NCBI GenBank assembly: GCA_030710605.1
Contig: CP092884.1
Span: 23,293,483 to 23,357,482, forward strand
DNA from: Cordylochernes scorpioides
Lineage: Eukaryota; Arthropoda; Arachnida; Pseudoscorpiones; Chernetidae
Length of the DNA stretch: 64,000 nucleotides
Direction of reading: 5' to 3'
Shown here: positions 42,566-53,815 of the stretch, one piece after another
Layout of the letters: each line of letters begins with the position of its first letter
Numbering within the stretch: position 1 is the stretch's first letter
Notes under the pieces: model-generated
Seen by the model: only the letters and a program-made list of their open reading frames with translations
Told to the model about the DNA's origin: nothing
Database searches by the model: none
Program-made: the position numbers and the translations under genes

Positions 42566-43290
42566 TCGAAAATGGATCCTCCTGCTCTACGCCGGGGCGG
42601 ACGCGACGATACGGGCCAGGGGCTTCCAGACCGCCGCTTTCCATCTCCCGAACGGCGTGAGGCAGGGCTGCGCCGTTAGCGCCGCGTTCTTCAGCATCGC
42701 TACGGGGCCGCTGCTACGTCGCCTGGAGACGATCCTCGGCGCGGGAAACGTCATCGCCTACGCCGACGACATCGTCCTTCTCGTCCATCGCGACGAGATG
42801 TTCGCCGGAATCGCGGCGGTCTTCGAGGAATTCCACCGAGCCTCTGGGATCGCCGTGAACTACGGGAAGAGCGCGGGCCTCTGGTGCGGAACTTGGCGCG
42901 AGCGAGGAGACTCTCCCCTCGGTGCCTCCTGGTCTAACACCTCCATCCGGGTCCTGGGGACGAGCATCGCCACGAGGAGCTCCGTAGCGCACCGAGAACA
43001 ACATCTTCTGGCCCTCCTGGAAGTTGCCTGCCGCAAGGCGACGCCCTTCACCCGCGGCCACTTCTTCGTCGGGCGAGCCAGGGCCGCCAACTCCCTGGTG
43101 ATCTCCACCAGCCAGCACCACCTCCACGCGTACCTGCCAGAGGCCACGACCATCTCGAAGCTTCAGGCTCGCGTGTCGAGCTTCATCTGGAGACCCGACC
43201 ACACGGCATGGCTTCCTGCCGGCATCCTGGTGAGACCTGTCTTCGCGGGCGGCATCAACCTGATGGACATAGGCACGCAGTTCCATCTCG
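42561..43290 (+). pseudogene. LINE reverse transcriptase fragment (GC-rich)
   Basis: About 243 open codons: NGVRQGCAVSAAFFSIATGP (motif B region), VIAYADDIVLLVH (catalytic YADD), ASGIAVNYGKSAGLW, then GRARAANSLVIS and TAWLPAGILVRP, which match the start of the LINE at 13440. Together the two pieces cover RT palm to C-terminus of one L1/Tx1-like family. The fragment starts abruptly and ends by running into PLE-end sequence. Although open, it has no true start. GC is well above both flanks. Confidence 0.85.
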
Positions 43291-44620
43291 CAAAATAAAT
43301 GATATTTTGATCCAATATATGCCTTTTTGATGAAGAATGAGTCACAATACCAGTTTTGGAAATTTCAGACAAAATTTCATCTTAATAATAATGCATCATT
43401 CTCATCCATAATTAAAGTACATTTAGGTAAATGAATATAATCCTCTCGCAACTTTATGTTGTATTCTTGCCTGAAAATCGGCCCTTGCCACTTCACCAGA
43501 TTTTAACATTTTTTGTAAAATCGACTGATAATATACTATTACACTAAGCATTAATATAGTAAATGATTTTGAGAATTTTAATGATATATAATTGAAGCAA
43601 CGAGAGAAAGGAGTAAGGAAGAAAACATTCAATATTGTAACATAACATAAAGTTGCGGGAAGATTATATTCATGTACCTAGGCATCTCTCCTATCTAAAA
43701 AAAAAAACATTGGTGGTGGTGTCTTATCCATGGAGCAGATCAGATCGGTCCGTGCACCCTGATCATAATACCTGCCAACAAAGATGTCTTGTTCGTATAG
43801 ATGTCCTCTTCTGGATTGATGTCTGCCATATAGAGAAAAAAAAACTTTACTAGTGGCTATAAAGAAGGAGATGCAACACTTGTTTCAGAAAATTTAGAAA
43901 AAAAGCCAACCTATACACCATGGTTTCGGGCTTTGGCTCTCATCAGTAAATAGACGGCTTCGATTTCATAACATCCTACAGGAAGGGTTATTATATCGGT
44001 CAAATTTACCAAACAAATGTTATGGCTGGTGAAGTGGAAAGGGCCAATATATAGGAAAGAATACAACATAAAGTTGTGGAAGGATAATATTCATGTACTT
44101 TGAGAGGCATCTCTCCCTTTAATTTTGCATCAGAACGATACATTATGTTCATCACATTAGTAAAAACCTTTTCTAATGGTGATAAAGAATGAGTCACAAT
44201 ACCAGTTTTGGAAATTTCAGACAAAATTTTCATCTTAATAATAATGCATCATTCTGATCCATGTTTAAAGGGAGAGATGCCTCTTTAGGTACATGAATAT
44301 AATCCTCCCGCAACTTTATGCTGTATTCTTGCCTTAAAATCGGCCCTTGCCACTTCACCAGATATTTAACATGTTTGGTAAATTCGAATGATTTCGTAAA
44401 CCTTCTCGTATGAAGTTATGAAATAGAAGTCGCCTCTGTACTAAATTCTACCAAACTCTACCAAAGCCAAAAACCATGGTATACATACAGGTTGGCTTTT
44501 TGTCTGAATTTGTCAAAACTAGTAAAGTATTTTACTAGGGCGATGAACATAATGCATTGTTCTGATTCATAATTGAAGAGAAAGATACCTCTCTAAGTAC
44601 ATTCAATTTTGTATTTAATA
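43291..44620. mobile_element. Rearranged PLE fragments, both orientations
   Basis: GATATTTTGATCCAATATATGCC (43298) is the end shared with 18090. TTCTTGCCTGAAAATCGGCC / CCCTTGCCACTTCACCAGAT occurs at about 43460 and 44330 (plus) and inverted at about 44020-44075. GCATCATTCTCATCCATAATT and AGTTTTGGAAATTTCAGAC recur. A decayed hammerhead lies inside. No RT or endonuclease ORF. Confidence 0.6.
43911..43953 (-). ncRNA. Decayed hammerhead ribozyme
   Basis: The minus strand has CTGATGA (43946-43940), stem II GAGCC-AAA-GCCC with one A/C mismatch, GAAA and stem III ACCATGGT as in family Y. The base after stem III is G where C, A or U is required, and stem I has mismatches, so activity is unlikely. 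Confidence 0.55.
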
Positions 44621-44879
44621 CAATTATAGGAATGTCAAATAACTATAACAAGAGAGAAAGAGAGATAATATAGGGTAAATATTAAGAATTGCTGGAACCA
44701 ATTCGTTAGATAGAAAATGGTAGCAATAGATCAAAGTCCCCCACCTACCTCTCAGATATATATATATGAATAATTCTAAGGAGAACTGCCTTCACTTTCA
44801 TATGAAATATCCTTTTAAATATGAAATTCCTTCTGAAAACAATCAGAATTTATGTGACTGAATATAAAGAAATCTTCAT
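44621..44879. other. AT-rich, no gene recognised
   Basis: No feature found. Confidence 0.45.
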
Positions 44880-45425
44880 ATACACTGATAGATATAAAAC
44901 TTAAGTAAATTGTACTTTTTAGCATGTACAGAGTTCATCGGTTTTTTTTTTTTCAAAACGAAAAAAATATATATTTGAGGCAATATAAAATGTATGTTTT
45001 TAAAAATAAAAACTTATTTATTTTATTATAAGTTCCCTTATGTATGCAAATATAAGACCATGGAAACTGAATTTATGGATCAAATTTAAAATCTAGATAG
45101 AGTAGCAGACATATAAGTCCTGTCTTGAGGCCCTCATACATTCCGGGAGATGCTGTGGTAAAATCTTCTCTGGTCCTGAAGATGATTCACTGTAGAAAGA
45201 CACCATTCTGGAAGAGAATTGGTCTTGAAAGGCTGCCTTCTTTGAGCCTGGCGCTGTCTGCCCATTCCAGAGGTTCCCCAGGTTTTTATTTATCATAATC
45301 CATATTTGCAATCGTAGAGAAAACTTAAGGAAGTTGTACCTTTTAGCATGTATATCAGTATTCAGACAATAACTCTGAAAGATATTTGATACACACTGAC
45401 CTTTATTGACGATACATTGCCTCCA
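44880..45425. repeat. Diverged pieces of the ACTCATTGACAAAACTT MITE family around an unassigned core
   Basis: TACACTGATAGATATAAAACTTAAG ... TTTTTAGCATGTA (44880-44945) and AAACTTAAGGAAGTTGTACC, TTAGCATGTATATCAG, AATAACTCTGAAAG, CTTTATTG (45305-45425) match arms at 18852 and 62385. Between them 45311-45093 (-) is open for 72 codons (NLWNGQTAPGSKKAAFQD) with no recognised family. Confidence 0.5.
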
Positions 45426-46029
45426 TCTCCTTTAAAAAAAATAGACGTCCAGCTTAATAAAAACTTAATAAATTGAAACGTTTTTGTGTATTTTGTGTCT
45501 AAAGATATTACTTCCGACAATGTATTAAAAAGAAATAATTGAATATTTTCACTGTGAGAAGTATTTAAAGATGACATTAATATTGTAGAGCAATTGAGAT
45601 AGAAAAACACACAACACACACATAAGGGTTTAATAATTAACACTACCAGAGAAGAAATAGAGCAAAAATTATTGATTGCAATATCTTTCTCATTAAAGTT
45701 AATATTACATTTTAATACAATATGAAACCAAATCTATATATTGAAGAGAAATTCAATTTAGGAAAATAAAGTAATCTAGCAAATTGACTTCCTAATTAAT
45801 ATTTTCATTTTGAAATTAACAAGAAGGTTTGCGTGTAATAAAGTGAATACCATGTTTTCATTTTTAGATGTATAAATACAAGACATTCATTTCATATGAA
45901 AAACTTCTTTGATTGGAGATAGATCTTGATTAAAATATCTATACAATTATATATAAGCTAATTTATAAAAATATTGATTAGAAACAAAGTTTAATATTCA
46001 TTTCTTACTGAAATATATATGGCTTTGTT
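45426..46029. other. AT-rich, no gene recognised
   Basis: No feature found. Confidence 0.45.
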
Positions 46030-46205
46030 TGTGTGATTTTGCCAAATTTGGTATTGTGGCTTTGTCACTAACCTGAATTCGCTGGTTTAGGAAAACGGTC
46101 AATAGATGGCCTTAGTTTTAGTGTCAACAAAAACTGCTTTATTTGGACATTTCCGTCCTGTAAGGACTCGCCATACATCATTTACATGAAGAAAGGGGGA
46201 AAAAA
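46030..46205 (-). repeat. Family Y repeat fragment with hammerhead-like remnant
   Basis: TATTGTGGCTTTGTCACTAACC and GGTCAATAGATGGCC are the inverse of family Y (GTGACAAAGCCACAAC, GCCATCTATTGACC). At 46140-46180 (-) GGCGAGTCC-TTACA-GGAC then GGAAATGTCC has stem II and a near-GAAA box but no CUGA box. Confidence 0.5.
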
Positions 46206-46575
46206 CATAAACAAAGGAGAGAAGGGAAAATGAAAGGAAATCAAAATATTCAACATAACTATAAAAATTGTTCTGTAATTTTAGTTCTTAGAGATTACCT
46301 TGTTCTCTAACGCTTTACGAAAATTAAACAATTCTATCGCTATATATTTTTTCTCGGACATTATTCTGATTAGATGAACTGGGTTCAAGTAGACTTGGAT
46401 AATTTTCTTTAAGATCTTATTTAGTTACTCATTAACAATAGTGCATTCAGAGATGTAGTGGGTCATTTATTCTATGCCTTGAGTTTTGCAGATTAGTTTT
46501 AGTGTCTATTTTGACGGAAGAGGTGATTTCATAGATCAATATCCTGCGGGCAAAATTTCTATATATATATATATC
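46206..46575. other. AT-rich, no gene recognised
   Basis: Ends with a short (TA)n run at 46559-46574 where the following LTR element is inserted. Confidence 0.45.
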
Positions 46576-47267
46576 TGATAATTTAAACAAACAACCCTAT
46601 ACTGTATACTACCTATAACAAGATTGTCATGTTGTATATAGAAACACATCTATAAATAATTATACACATGATTGACATGTGTCATTGCATCAGCATATGT
46701 AATGTATTTTGTACAAACTGAGGATGAATAACTGAAACTATGCAATAGATTAAGAGCTGAGTTAAAGCAAGATTGTGAAGTTCAAAAACGTCTAAGAAAG
46801 AGGTCGAGATAGAAACCCTAAAGAGGAATTTGGCAGCCCGTTGCCATCAAGGTCAAAGGGCGCAGAATGCCGCAGACGTTCAAAGTCCAAATCCCCCCTT
46901 CCCCTCGGCAAAGATATAAAAACCTCGGTTTTAGCCCAAATCAGACAGTCACTTCACCGTCGGCGTGAGCCCTTGTTGGTTGCCGCCAGGTCCACCTCAT
47001 CACCATGTAAAACAGTAAGAAATATTATTTAACTCCATCTTGCTCTTAGCTCGACTCCTATCTGTTCATGGAACTTGCCTACTACAACTGTGTCTCTTCG
47101 TTTTTTGTGTGTGCACACTCCCAAGCTTTCCACTCTGCCTCGACCACGACTGCCTGTACTCTGTGAGAACTGTTAAAGGTCCTACAAGGTGCAGAGAGGT
47201 ACTGGAAAACTCTCCACGCCCTGACTGTCCCTCTCGGTTACTACAGGTTCGACCCTCGGTTACCACA
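46576..47267 (+). repeat. 5' LTR, family C
   Basis: TGATAATTTAAAC to GGTTACCACA. TATAAAAA at 46914-46921 is followed 27 bp later by ATCAGACAGTCAC, an arthropod initiator-like sequence, which fixes plus-strand transcription. In the 3' LTR the TATA box reads ATTTAAAAA. Confidence 0.88.
46914..46921 (+). promoter_or_regulatory. TATA box of family C LTR
   Basis: TATAAAAA, 27 bp upstream of TCAGACAGT (46941), a spacing consistent with polymerase II initiation. Confidence 0.6.
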
Positions 47268-47385
47268 GCTATAGCGAGAGTCGACAGGATCTTATCACAG
47301 ATAAGCCGACAGGACCTTATAGCGAGAGTCGACAGGATGACCACAACGAAAGATACAAAAACGAAGAGGTAAGAAGCCTGTCCAG

Positions 47386-47646
47386 ATGGAAGCGACAAAG
47401 AGCAAAGATGGAGGAACAAACCCGCCGCCAGTCCAACGAAACGAACAATCAATCTTACCCCCAACGACACAGCCGAAAATCCCGCAAACTAAGCCGGTGA
47501 GAAGTTTCCCACCTTCGATCATACAACGCAACCATCTTCCAGGCGACATGCCGCCGTCACCAAACAGAAGTAACAAGCGTCTACATGCCCTACATGGAAC
47601 GCCTTCCGCGTCATCAGGACAACTAAAGACCAAGTCTCCTGACTGA
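47386..47646 (+). pseudogene. Leader/gag-like ORF of family C (86 codons)
   Basis: MEATKSKDGGTNPPPVQRNE, Pro-, Lys- and Ser-rich, ends SGQLKTKSPD. The position just after the LTR suits the N-terminus of gag, but no capsid motif is present. Low certainty. Confidence 0.35.
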
Positions 47647-48866
47647 ACAATCCTCAAAACTGTGAGTTTTTAAAAATTCTACCTAACTCTCTCCTCATGC
47701 TCACCATTGATTCTTCATAAATTTAATGTTTATTTTCACTGAAATCATTTTAAATCAATTTTTACCATTTTTATATCATTTCAATTCAAATTTTAAATCT
47801 TGTACACCCTCATTTATCAATTTTTACTTTATTTCAAGCAACTTATAAATTTTAATTCATTACTTTCAATTTTACATTAAAAAATAAATAAAAATCAATA
47901 TTTTTTAATTACTCGAATCATAATTCAAAATTTATTTGTATGTTTTTCTTAATATCTTATTTTTATACCAAAACACCAATTTCTTAATCAAATACTCAAA
48001 ACTTTGCAAAAATCATTTTTATGTTCACTATTTTATGTAAACGCCCCATTCAAATAAAAAGTCACTATCACGCCATTGCCCTTTTAAAAGGATAATTTTC
48101 GCGCTACCTTAATCAACAATATATTCAAATTTTAATTAACATTGGTGAAACGCATTTTTTTTTAATTGCAAAAATCGAAAGATACAATATCTTCAAAATC
48201 ACAACTAGAAAAGTAACTATTCTTCCCCAAAACAAGTTAAAAATCCAACATAGTTCCACTACCTCGTCCTTTCCTTTTACATGCATAACTATTAATCATC
48301 CACACATCTCTCTCAACAAACTTCAACACGCTCCCCAATCACTTTCTCCAATTGGCCACCATCTATTAGCGCGCGACATAGCAACAAATCAATCTCGAGC
48401 CACACAAGTTCCATATCTTCGCCACTAAACGTGCCATATCCACTAACAGCCAAAATATCTCGATGTGTTTTGTACAACCACCACACACGACTATTAAATT
48501 TGTTGTTAGATGCTGTACCAAAACCAACGACTCCACGTGACACCTTTCAATTCAATTCACTCACTCGTGTCACACAGCGCATCACAACAATTTTTCTCAC
48601 TTAACAGGCCACAAAGACGCCTTCATGCCTGTGACACTTCTCACCCCAAAGCGTGTCCACGTCGAAAGTCGCACTTTTATTCACATCTAAACCTGACATA
48701 ATTGAATAACATTTTTACTAAGTCCGCAACAACGTCGAAACACAACACTTACGAACTCCGAGAAAACTACATTTTTCAAATAGACCATAAAATTACCAAC
48801 AAGCTTACACCACACACACACACACACACACTCTCAAAGAAAGTTTAACAAGTAAACCAGTACCCT
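47647..48866. other. Decayed interior of family C element
   Basis: AT-rich. 48543-48313 (-) is open for 76 codons and reads protein-like (SGYGTFSGEDMELVWLEIDL) but matches no family I recognise. No gag, PR or RT motif seen. Confidence 0.4.
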
Positions 48867-49513
48867 AAGGTACATTCAAACCCTCAAAACTGTACTACAA
48901 CAAGGATTTCCAAAACGTCTGTTATCTGACAGAGCGCCCGCTTTTACCTCAGAAAAATTCCGTAAATTTCTAATAACACATGGTATACAACCCCTACTCA
49001 CCACAAGCAATAACACACAAGCAAACGGTTTAATAGAACGCTTAAATACCACCAATACAGGCAAACTCAGACTAGCTTATCTAGAAAATCCGAAAGCTTC
49101 CTGGACTCAACTAGTTAAACGCGTCACTCAGACGTATAATAACACACCCCATTCTGTCACAAGTTTTCCACCCACCTATTTAATTATCAATGTTGCCCCC
49201 CCCCCCAGATCTAATAACTCATCTTAATCCATACCCCGAAATAACTAGAGCTAGAGAGATAGCACGCTCTCGTACCCAAAATAAGCACAAAAAAGATAAA
49301 GAAACATTTGATAGGCAGCACATAACACCATATTTCGAAGTGAATGATCTTGTTTTGGTGAAAAATTATAAACATCCCGACACAGGTAAATTAGCACCAT
49401 ATTTTACTGGACCATACACAATAATTGAAATAATCTCGCCCAATGTTGTTCGAATAGATCGCCCCAATCAACCTCTCAATAGAGGCAGTGACATATGCAT
49501 GTCAATAAATTAA
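48867..49513 (+). pseudogene. Gypsy integrase, family C (core and C-terminus)
   Basis: 48880-49195 encodes LLSDRAPAFTSEKFRKFL (second catalytic Asp) and NGLIERLNTT (catalytic Glu). A C-tract at 49195-49206 shifts the frame into 49190-49513, which has EVNDLVLVKNYKHPD, LAPYFTGPYTIIEI (GPY/F module) and VVRIDRPNQ. The N-terminal zinc region and first Asp are lost. Confidence 0.88.
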
Positions 49514-49857
49514 AATATTACACAGAGAATGTTCTGTACATCACACCTCCACAAACCCGATTTGTTCAAAACCCACAGCGAATGTCTCCAGATGTATATC
49601 TCAGTGAATTCAAACATTTGACCCCAGATATCTTCGAGACGCAACTATTCCGAATTATACCGCCTCAAACTTCCCAGACATTCCTACATTTAAATCCAGA
49701 TTTATTTAACATCGATCGTTTTAAAACAAACCTCAAGTGGCGACCAGAATATTTCCCGTTGAATTCACAAATCTATTCTATCTACATACTCTACAACAAC
49801 CCATTTGGATCTGTATTACTTACTTACTTACTCTCTCTCACACAATATAATCTTTGA
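49495..49857 (+). pseudogene. Post-integrase tail of family C
   Basis: Overlaps the previous frame: MHVNKLKYYTENVLYITPPQ continues the integrase after a frame change, followed by 100 residues without recognised domain. Then DPDLEEKEFKARAL, stop, near 49910 in another frame. Confidence 0.55.
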
Positions 49858-50755
49858 ACCCACCAGATCCAGACTTAGAAGAGAAAGAATTTAAAGCACG
49901 TGCGCTGTAGACAACCCCCATATCTTCCCCTTCAAAAACAATATACATCGCACCCCGGTCGTAAAAATGGACATGAACATCGCTAGTTAACATAGGCCCC
50001 AGTGACGATAGACTAAATATCTCGAGACACCATTCCAGCGTCACCTAAATCCATCGCCACTCCTCCCCCTAACTGGCCCCCAGTCCTACATTCTCTATGT
50101 CCCACATTCCCTTTTTTCCACACTTTTAATACATTAACAGTCGATATCTTAACTTAATTTTTAAAACGTTTAGATATTAGAATTAGAACAACACCTACCT
50201 TAAATTGAACATTTTGATATTTTAATCCTGTGTAAATCTCTAATTTTTTCTACATATCAAACATTTTACATGTTAAATTGAGATCACAATACACAACATT
50301 TTAGTAACCAATCCAAGCAATAAATTGCGCTTCTCAATTTTCGATTTATAAAACCTACACACCACATTTGTAACTTCTTTTTAGAAGAAATACTAAACCT
50401 TCATCTATTGATTGTAATAATTTTTAATTATATTCTATTTTTTGTATAAAATATTTTATTTTTTATTTTTACCTTTCAATTATATAATCACAAGTTTGTA
50501 ATCGAATATTTAAAAAAAATCAATTTTACTTTTATCTTTCATAATATTTTAGTATTACAAAAGATTTATTTGTTGTCAAAAATCACTTTAATTCTTCCTT
50601 ATTATTACTTTTATATATTGATTGTTTAATTTTGTCCACTTGAACTTTATTCAACCACAATGACATTTCTATATTTTTATTAATTTTATATTTGTTTTTA
50701 TACCTTATATAATTGGAACACGTTTATCATTAACTTTCGGGCATACAACAATCTA
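49858..50755. other. Decayed 3' interior of family C
   Basis: AT-rich. 50044-49838 (-) is open (GPMLTSDVHVHFYDRG) but likely antisense of the element tail. Confidence 0.4.
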
Positions 50756-52253
50756 CACTGGTGTCAAAAAAATAAGAAACTTTTGTTTTTTAATGATATG
50801 TTTTAAAATATACAACGCTAAAAGCTAAAAAGTAATTTAATTAGGTATTTTAAGTCGTAGAAATTATTTATCGCAACCATTCGATTCGGTAAAATTGAAA
50901 ATATTCAGATTTTTGCTTGTCTTTATAAGTGTGCTATTTGGCGTGTCGTTTACCCCATCTAAGAATTGTCCAATTATAATTTTATTTAATCCTTAGTTAA
51001 TTATGAGTTTACGAAAAATTTTAGCAGATGATTTAAAATGGAGAGCTATTGGAAGAATGGAGGCAGGGCAATTACAAGTTGAAGTAGCAAAATGGCTAAA
51101 TGTGAATAAATCTGTGGTCAGCAAAATATGGAAACAGTTCATTGAGACAGGAACCATCAAAAGAAAAGAAGGTTCTGGTAGAAAAAGAAAAACACCTACC
51201 TCTGAAGACCGTTATCTGGTCGTAACTGCCAAGCGCCATAGGGAGATGACTGCTATTCAACTCTCTAATGAACTCTCAAGTGCTACTAGAACGAGAATTT
51301 CAAGACAAACTGTTTACCGAAGGCTTCACGAAGGTGCTTTTTATGCAAGACGACCAATGGTCTGTATCCCTTTAACCTCTGCTCACAGGAGAGCCCGCTT
51401 GAATTGGTACTTGGAACATCACGCCTGGACTTATGATCAGTGGGCCAATGTTCTCTTCAGTGAGGAGTCAAGATTTAGTTTAAACACAGATTCTCGACGA
51501 GTTTTCATCTGGAGGGAGCCTGGAACCCGCTATCATCCCAGTAACATCAGGGAAATAGACAGTTTTAGAGGGGACAGTCTCTTAGTCTGGGCTGGCATCA
51601 GTTATAGCAAACGCACACCCCCCTCCCACATTTTTTCTGGGGGCACTTTAACTGCCCAAAGGTACAAGGACGAGATCCTTGAGCCCTATCTAAGACCTTA
51701 TAGAGATCAAATTGGTCACAATTTAATTTTTATGGACGATAATGCTCGTCCGCATAGGGCTAGGCTAGTCGATGAATATCTCCAGAGTGAGAATATTCGA
51801 AGGATGGATTGGCCAGCCAGATCTCCGGACCTGAATCCAATAGCGCATGTGTGGGATGCTCTAGGGAGGCGTATTGGAGCTCGTCACCCCTCTCCCAGAA
51901 CCCTCGTTGAGCTAAGAACTGCTCTATTGGAGGAATGGGGTTTACTACACCTGGACCTCCTCCAAAGCCTGGTAAACAGTATGAGGGCTCGCTGTGAGAC
52001 CTTGATAGCTGTTAGAGGTGATCATACTCCCTTTTGATATCTTATTTCTTTAAAATCTGGAACCTTAACTTTGGGTATGTTGGTAATAATTTGCATATTT
52101 CATATTTTCAAATATTTTTTTATTTTCATATAGCTAGTCAAATTCTCCATAGTTTAAACTATATATTTGTATACTAAATTTTATATTTGTTAATAAATTA
52201 GCTTTTGAGAAATTTCAATATTGGTTAAGTTTCTTATTTTTTGGACACCAGTG
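50756..52253 (+). mobile_element. Tc1-like transposon, 1498 bp
   Basis: Terminal inverted repeats CACTGGTGTCAAAAAAATAAG and CACTGGTGTCCAAAAAATAAG (reverse) are flanked by TA (50754-50755, 52254-52255). One intact ORF lies inside. It is inserted within the Gypsy family C element and therefore younger than it. Confidence 0.95.
51003..52037 (+). CDS. Tc1-type transposase, full length, catalytic triad altered
   Basis: 344 codons, the usual length for Tc1. The N-terminus has paired helix-turn-helix domains (WLNVNKSVVSKIWKQF; AIQLSNELSSATRTRISRQT) around a GRKRK hook, for binding the inverted repeats. Catalytic domain: VLFSEESRFSL has Glu at residue 154 where the family has Asp; MDDNARPH keeps the second Asp (246); SPDLNPIAHVWD has Ala at residue 281, 34 residues on, where DD34E requires Glu (GCG for GAG). 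No stop or frameshift occurs. As written the enzyme should not cut DNA, though it could still bind ends. Confidence 0.93.
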   Translation: MSLRKILADDLKWRAIGRMEAGQLQVEVAKWLNVNKSVVSKIWKQFIETGTIKRKEGSGRKRKTPTSEDRYLVVTAKRHREMTAIQLSNELSSATRTRISRQTVYRRLHEGAFYARRPMVCIPLTSAHRRARLNWYLEHHAWTYDQWANVLFSEESRFSLNTDSRRVFIWREPGTRYHPSNIREIDSFRGDSLLVWAGISYSKRTPPSHIFSGGTLTAQRYKDEILEPYLRPYRDQIGHNLIFMDDNARPHRARLVDEYLQSENIRRMDWPARSPDLNPIAHVWDALGRRIGARHPSPRTLVELRTALLEEWGLLHLDLLQSLVNSMRARCETLIAVRGDHTPF

Positions 52254-53124
52254 TATTTCTCTAACCACTTCAGTGTACTTTACACTACAATCTATTTATC
52301 CGCCATTACTCACATCAACGTAGAAAAACGACAGTACTGCTTGACATTTTTTTTATTTCGTAATTTCAGCAAACTCTTTGAACACAGTTCCCCAGATTTA
52401 AAAATTCCAACTTCTGGCTTGAACACGTTTCAAAAGTTTACTTCAATCATCCGCAGAGCACAATCACCAGCGCATGCACAAAGCGTTCACAACTCTCACA
52501 ACTCAATTTTTTTTTAGCTCTAGCGGACCACAATCAACCTTTCATTTTAGGTCAAGTCAGATCACCTACTGTCGATACAACAAGTCTACTTATAGCATGG
52601 TTCTCCATTTCACCCCTTTCACAATCATATTAATGAACAACTTGTTCTTCAACAACTTTTCAACCCAATAACTCTACAATTGTGACAAAGCACTGTAACC
52701 TTATACAGGATCACAGGTGAAACATTGCCTAGGAAGACGCTCAAGTCAATATCCTCGCTTTGCACCTGGATCTAAGTATTTGATTGCATGTGTAATACCT
52801 ACAATTGCTTATTCTCTAACCCCCTAACCCTTTCCAACGCCCGCCATCAATCTCTTAGAACATGATTTTATTTTCATCATCATTTTTTTATCAAACAAAG
52901 GTTTTATCTAAATTTTCTTTTATAATGAATATCATAACTTTTAAATCAAACATAAGTTGTATTTTTTATAATTTGCAGATATATCCAAACAAAACATCTT
53001 GTTATAGCCCTTTTTAACCCTCACAGTTTAAATTAATTAAAAGAAATTTTAATTACTTACCTGTGTTAGAGAGGCTTCACCCGTTTAAACCCGGATAAAT
53101 CCTTTCACTCCCGGGGCCCATCTA
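52254..53124. other. Decayed 3' interior of family C after the Tc1 insertion
   Basis: 52500-52620 contains a protein-like stretch (LADHNQPFILGQVRSPTV, plus frame) that may be a pol relic. Otherwise AT-rich. CTCCCGGGGCCCATC stands just before the LTR. Confidence 0.4.
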
Positions 53125-53815
53125 TGGTAATTTAAACCAACAACCCTATAGTGTAAACTACTTATAACAAGATTGTCATGTTGTATATAGAAACACATCT
53201 ATAAATAATTATACGCATGATTGACATGTGTCATTGCATCACCATATGTAATGTACTTTGTACAAACTGAGGATGAATAAATAAAACTATGTAATAGATT
53301 AAGAGCTGAGTTAAAGCAAGATTGAGAAGTTCAAAAACGTCTAAGAAAGAGGTCGAGATAGAAACCCTAAAAAGGAATTTGGCAGCCCGTTGCCATCAAG
53401 GTCAAAGGGTGCAGAATGCCGCAGACGTTCAATGTCCAAATCCCTCCCCCCCCTCGGCAAAGATTTAAAAACCTCGGTTTTAGCTCAAATCAGACAGTCA
53501 CTTCACCGTCGGCGTGTGCCCTTGTTGGTTGCAGCCAGTCCACCTCATCACCATGTAAAACAGTAAGAAATATTCTTTAACTCCATCTTGCTCTTAGCTC
53601 GACTCCTATCTGTTCATGGAACTTGCCTACTACAACTGTGTCTCTTCGTTTTTTGTGTGTGGACACTCCCAAGCTTTCCACTCTGCCTCGACCACGACTG
53701 CCTGTACTCTGTGAGAACTGTTAAAGGTCCTCCAAGGTGCAGAGAGGTATTGGAAAACTCTCCACGCCCTGACTGTCCCTCTCGGTTACTACAGGTTTGA
53801 CCCTCGGTTACCACA
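53125..53815 (+). repeat. 3' LTR, family C
   Basis: 691 bp, TGGTAATTTAAAC to GGTTACCACA, near-identical to the 5' LTR. Followed directly by (TA)n. Confidence 0.88.

Larger units (their letters stand above)
46576..53815 (+). mobile_element. Gypsy-type LTR retrotransposon, family C, decayed
   Basis: LTRs at 46576-47267 and 53125-53815 (about 692 bp, highly similar) flank a 5.8-kb interior, of which 1.5 kb is a later Tc1 insertion. Only integrase remnants and a leader ORF are recognisable. Gag, protease and RT are deleted or too decayed to see. Insertion is in a (TA)n tract (TA runs at 46559-46574 and 53816-53838). A clear polypurine tract was not found next to 53125. Confidence 0.85.

Noticed and set aside
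42714..43286. Long minus-strand frame opposite the LINE RT
   Set aside because: A shadow of the GC-rich RT frame; no protein-like motifs, Arg/Gly-biased.
47066..47470. 134-codon minus frame and the paralogous frame at 53614-53814
   Set aside because: They lie within LTR copies and reflect the GC-richer LTR R/U5 region, without domains.
52500..52620. Protease or RT relic in Gypsy C
   Set aside because: Protein-like words are present but no DTG, YxDD or other diagnostic motif was found, so it is left unassigned.
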